Shown here in pieces: positions 13,238 through 15,279 of a DNA stretch of 15,279 nt. The notes under the pieces were generated by a model. The model searched no databases. It was not told where the DNA came from and worked only from the letters and a program-made list of their open reading frames with translations. This DNA comes from Oscillospiraceae bacterium (GTDB lineage: Bacteria; Bacillota; Clostridia; Oscillospirales; Acutalibacteraceae), in assembly GCA_031273775.1 (NCBI GenBank), contig JAISRF010000225.1, positions 1 through 15,279 of the forward strand, read 5' to 3'. The first letter of the stretch is position 1; each line of letters opens with the position of its first letter. The position numbers and the translations under genes are program-made.

Positions 13238-14695
13238 CTAATTATTCACTGTTAATTCGTTAATCGCCGCATCCACGGTGTCTTCTTCCGAGCGCGGGAG
13301 AGCGGGCAGCATAATGGTCACGCTGGTACCTTCACCCTCCACGCTGTCAATGTCCAACTCACCCTTGTGCAGACGGATAATCTCATCCGCGACCGCCAAG
13401 CCGATTCCGGAACCGCGCACGGAATTATTCGCCTTGTAAAACTTTTCCTTAACCATTGGCAATTCCGCCAGAGGAATACCGCGCCCCGTGTCCAGCACCC
13501 GGATTTTGATGAATCCATCGGTTTCAAGGGCCTCAATCAGCACTTTGCCGCCGGGTGAGGTATACTTGATGGCGTTGTCTATAATGTTGATAAACACCTG
13601 TTTAAGCCGGTTCGCGTCGCCCAAAATCGGCGAAACGGATGCGGGTTCAATATAACTCAGCTCAATGCCGGACTTTGCCGCGACATCGCGGAACATATAA
13701 ACCGCCTCAGTCAAATCTGCCAGCACGTCAATCCGTTTCATATTAAAGGACAACCGCCCGGACTGCATGCGTGAAAAGTCCAGCAAATCCTCCACCAGCC
13801 CGGAAAGCCGTTCGCTCTCGCTCAAAATGACAGACAAGCCCTTTTGTACAATCTCCGGGTCTGTGTTCAGGGCTTCTCTCACGGTTTCACCCCAACCTTT
13901 GATGGCCGTCATTGGCGTCCGGAGTTCGTGGGAAACGGAAGAAATAAATTCGTTTTTCATGCGCTCGGTTGATTTTAGTTCACCGGCCATAAAGTTTATG
14001 GTGTCGCATAGCTCGCCGATTTCACTGTTTTCACGGACGGGAAGCTTTGAATCAAAATTGCCCATGGCAATCTTTCGCGCCACCGCGTTGACCTCTTGAA
14101 TGGGGCGTACAATGGAATTGATAAAATACAGTCCGGAGATGAGCGTGAACAGCAAAACTCCAAGTCCTACCGCGAATATAATCAAGTAATTGAACATCAT
14201 TTGCTGGTTTACATAAGTCAGGCTCACCACAAAACGCACGGCCGGCGGATTGGGCATATCAGGCATGTTTAAGAAGCAAGTGACCGCTATCACGCGCTCA
14301 CCGTTTTCGTTTTTTCCAATCCATTCGGCGCTGATTTTTTTTGATTTGGCGGATAGGTAATCGGGCATTTCCTCCCGGGGCGGGTCGAAGCCCTGTGTGG
14401 TGACGAAAATCTGTCCCTCGGAATTAATAATCTGGATTTCCAGTTTGCCCTTGTCGTCAAAACCCTCAATAAAGGTGCGCGCGCCGCCCTCGAAAGTGGA
14501 TGCGGTGTATCCGGAAAGCCAGAGGGTAACTGTGTTCATGCGGGCGGAAATATCCCCGCGCACCCGGTTGTAAGCGGTGGAACGGATGAGCAGGCAGATA
14601 ATGACGGCAAGCAGGACAATCAGGGCAAAAGTAATGGTCAGGACATTGAAAATCCAACGCCTGGTAATACCTTTCACTTTGATGATCATCTGCAT
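13238..14695 (-). CDS. Membrane sensor histidine kinase (HAMP-HisKA-HATPase)
   Basis: A 485-residue two-component sensor. Membrane helix 1 is at about 15-37, an extracytoplasmic sensor region at about 38-167, and helix 2 at about 168-193. HAMP follows at about 194-247, then HisKA with the phosphoacceptor His256 in 'SSVSHELRTPMTAIKGW'. The ATPase domain has the N-box 'INIIDNAIKYTSPGG' (369-383), G1 'LDTGRGIP' (401-408), F-box 'KEKFYKAN' (416-423) and G2 'GSGIGLAV' (428-435). The architecture is that of PhoR/WalK-type kinases. The start at 14695 has GGAGG 8 bases upstream. It lies 39 bases after the response regulator gene, its evident partner. The signal is not known. Confidence 0.95.
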   Translation of the reverse strand: MQMIIKVKGITRRWIFNVLTITFALIVLLAVIICLLIRSTAYNRVRGDISARMNTVTLWLSGYTASTFEGGARTFIEGFDDKGKLEIQIINSEGQIFVTTQGFDPPREEMPDYLSAKSKKISAEWIGKNENGERVIAVTCFLNMPDMPNPPAVRFVVSLTYVNQQMMFNYLIIFAVGLGVLLFTLISGLYFINSIVRPIQEVNAVARKIAMGNFDSKLPVRENSEIGELCDTINFMAGELKSTERMKNEFISSVSHELRTPMTAIKGWGETVREALNTDPEIVQKGLSVILSESERLSGLVEDLLDFSRMQSGRLSFNMKRIDVLADLTEAVYMFRDVAAKSGIELSYIEPASVSPILGDANRLKQVFINIIDNAIKYTSPGGKVLIEALETDGFIKIRVLDTGRGIPLAELPMVKEKFYKANNSVRGSGIGLAVADEIIRLHKGELDIDSVEGEGTSVTIMLPALPRSEEDTVDAAINELTVNN

Positions 14696-14734
14696 GGCAG
14701 AACCTCCGGGGGGGTTAAAATTCGGAATTTCGCG

Positions 14735-15279
14735 TTAGGGTTTCGCCACCCATTTGTACCCCATCCCCCAAACCGTGACGATGTGCCTGGGCAGGGAAGG
14801 TTCGTCTTCCACTTTCATCCGCAGGCGTCTGACGTTCACGTCCACAATTTTTTCTTCGCCGAAATACGCGTCGCCCCAAACCCGGTTCAAGATGTCATTC
14901 CGGTCAAGCGCGGTGTCTGGGTTGGTGAAGATATACTCAATAATCTGGTACTCTACCTGGGTTAACTCAATGCTTTCACCGTTTTTGAAAAGGGTGCGCC
15001 GACGGGTGTTAAGTGTGAATTCCTCCAGCGTAATTTCTTCGTCGCCTGGACGGTTTTTCGCGTTGCTTTGCAACATTTCCACACGGCGGTAAAGCGCGTC
15101 CACGCGCGCCACCAGCTCGGAAGGGGAAAAAGGCTTGGAAACGTAGTCGTCCGCGCCCAGCATAAGACCGCTCACTTTGTCCATTTCTTGTGTGCGCGCG
15201 GTTAACATAATAATACCAATCGCGGAACTCTTTTTGCGTAGTTCCCGGCACACGGTCAGCCCGTCTATTCCGGGGAGCA
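14735..15279 (-). CDS. OmpR/PhoB-family response regulator (N-terminus cut by window edge)
   Basis: The frame is open to the window edge and 180 residues are visible. The first ones read 'LPGIDGLTVCRELRKK', the segment after the phosphoacceptor Asp of receiver domains, so about 50 N-terminal residues including that Asp lie outside. The receiver switch threonine ('LTART') and the conserved Lys in 'DDYVSKPFSPSEL' are present. A short linker leads to a winged-helix DNA-binding domain with 'LTQVEYQIIEYIFTNPD', the recognition helix 'EEKIVDVNVRRLRMKVE' and the terminal wing 'VWGMGYKWV'. It is probably phosphorylated by the kinase encoded 39 bases downstream. An internal ATG at 15253 could be mistaken for the start. 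Confidence 0.95.
   Translation of the reverse strand, partial: LPGIDGLTVCRELRKKSSAIGIIMLTARTQEMDKVSGLMLGADDYVSKPFSPSELVARVDALYRRVEMLQSNAKNRPGDEEITLEEFTLNTRRRTLFKNGESIELTQVEYQIIEYIFTNPDTALDRNDILNRVWGDAYFGEEKIVDVNVRRLRMKVEDEPSLPRHIVTVWGMGYKWVAKP

Noticed and set aside
13202..13253. TAACAGT / ACTGTTA inverted repeat around the end of the sensor kinase gene
   Set aside because: The arms are A/T-rich, 38 bases apart, one lies in coding sequence and no U-run follows, so it is not a credible terminator.
1..15279. CRISPR array, transposon, phage, toxin-antitoxin or defence system
   Set aside because: No spaced direct repeats, transposase motifs, attachment sites or defence-type domains were seen on either strand.

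Overview
The window looks like a chromosomal segment of an anaerobic Gram-positive bacterium of the class Clostridia (Oscillospirales-like). GC content is moderate, roughly 50-55 % by eye. Shine-Dalgarno sites are strong, and GTG and TTG starts are common. The YqhQ/DUF1385-prmC pair is typical of Firmicutes, and the lipoprotein signals and zinc-transport operon style also fit. The assignment rests on gene content, not on a marker search.

Layout: (1) 1-3260, plus strand: the end of a surface-polysaccharide cluster. It has a truncated GT-B-like glycosyltransferase, a GT2 rhamnosyltransferase-like enzyme, rmlA/rfbA and rmlC/rfbC. rmlB and rmlD are not in the window. A 13-bp perfect palindrome lies between rfbA and rfbC, and a bidirectional terminator follows rfbC. 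(2) 3376-5169, minus strand: an ammonium channel fused in one polypeptide to a PII signalling domain. It has a near-consensus promoter and a leader with possible attenuator hairpins. (3) 5515-9178, plus strand: a zinc-uptake operon made of a His/Cys-rich small membrane protein, a ZnuA-type lipoprotein, ZnuC, a ZnuB broken by an in-frame TAA, and a second lipoprotein with a DUF1980-like domain. A perfect 7-1-7 palindrome sits between the -35 and -10 of its promoter and is the best operator candidate in the window. (4) 9177-15279, minus strand: a co-directional run of response regulator (cut by the window edge), sensor kinase, DUF1385 protein, prmC, recA, recX and a doubtful small ORF, ending at a good intrinsic terminator.

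How the genes fit together: the rml genes supply dTDP-sugar for the glycosyltransferases. The Amt-PII fusion would couple ammonium conduction to nitrogen and energy sensing in cis. The zinc operon would capture Zn2+ outside the membrane and import it, but its permease is interrupted as sequenced. The minus-strand run joins envelope signalling, translation termination (PrmC) and recombination (RecA and its modulator RecX).

I see no CRISPR array, transposase, phage gene, tRNA or rRNA. The points most worth a second look are the nonsense codon plus 48-bp insertion in znuB, the palindromic operator, the Amt-PII fusion lacking the uridylylation tyrosine, and a RecA whose DNA-binding L2 loop is rewritten as a glycine-rich segment.
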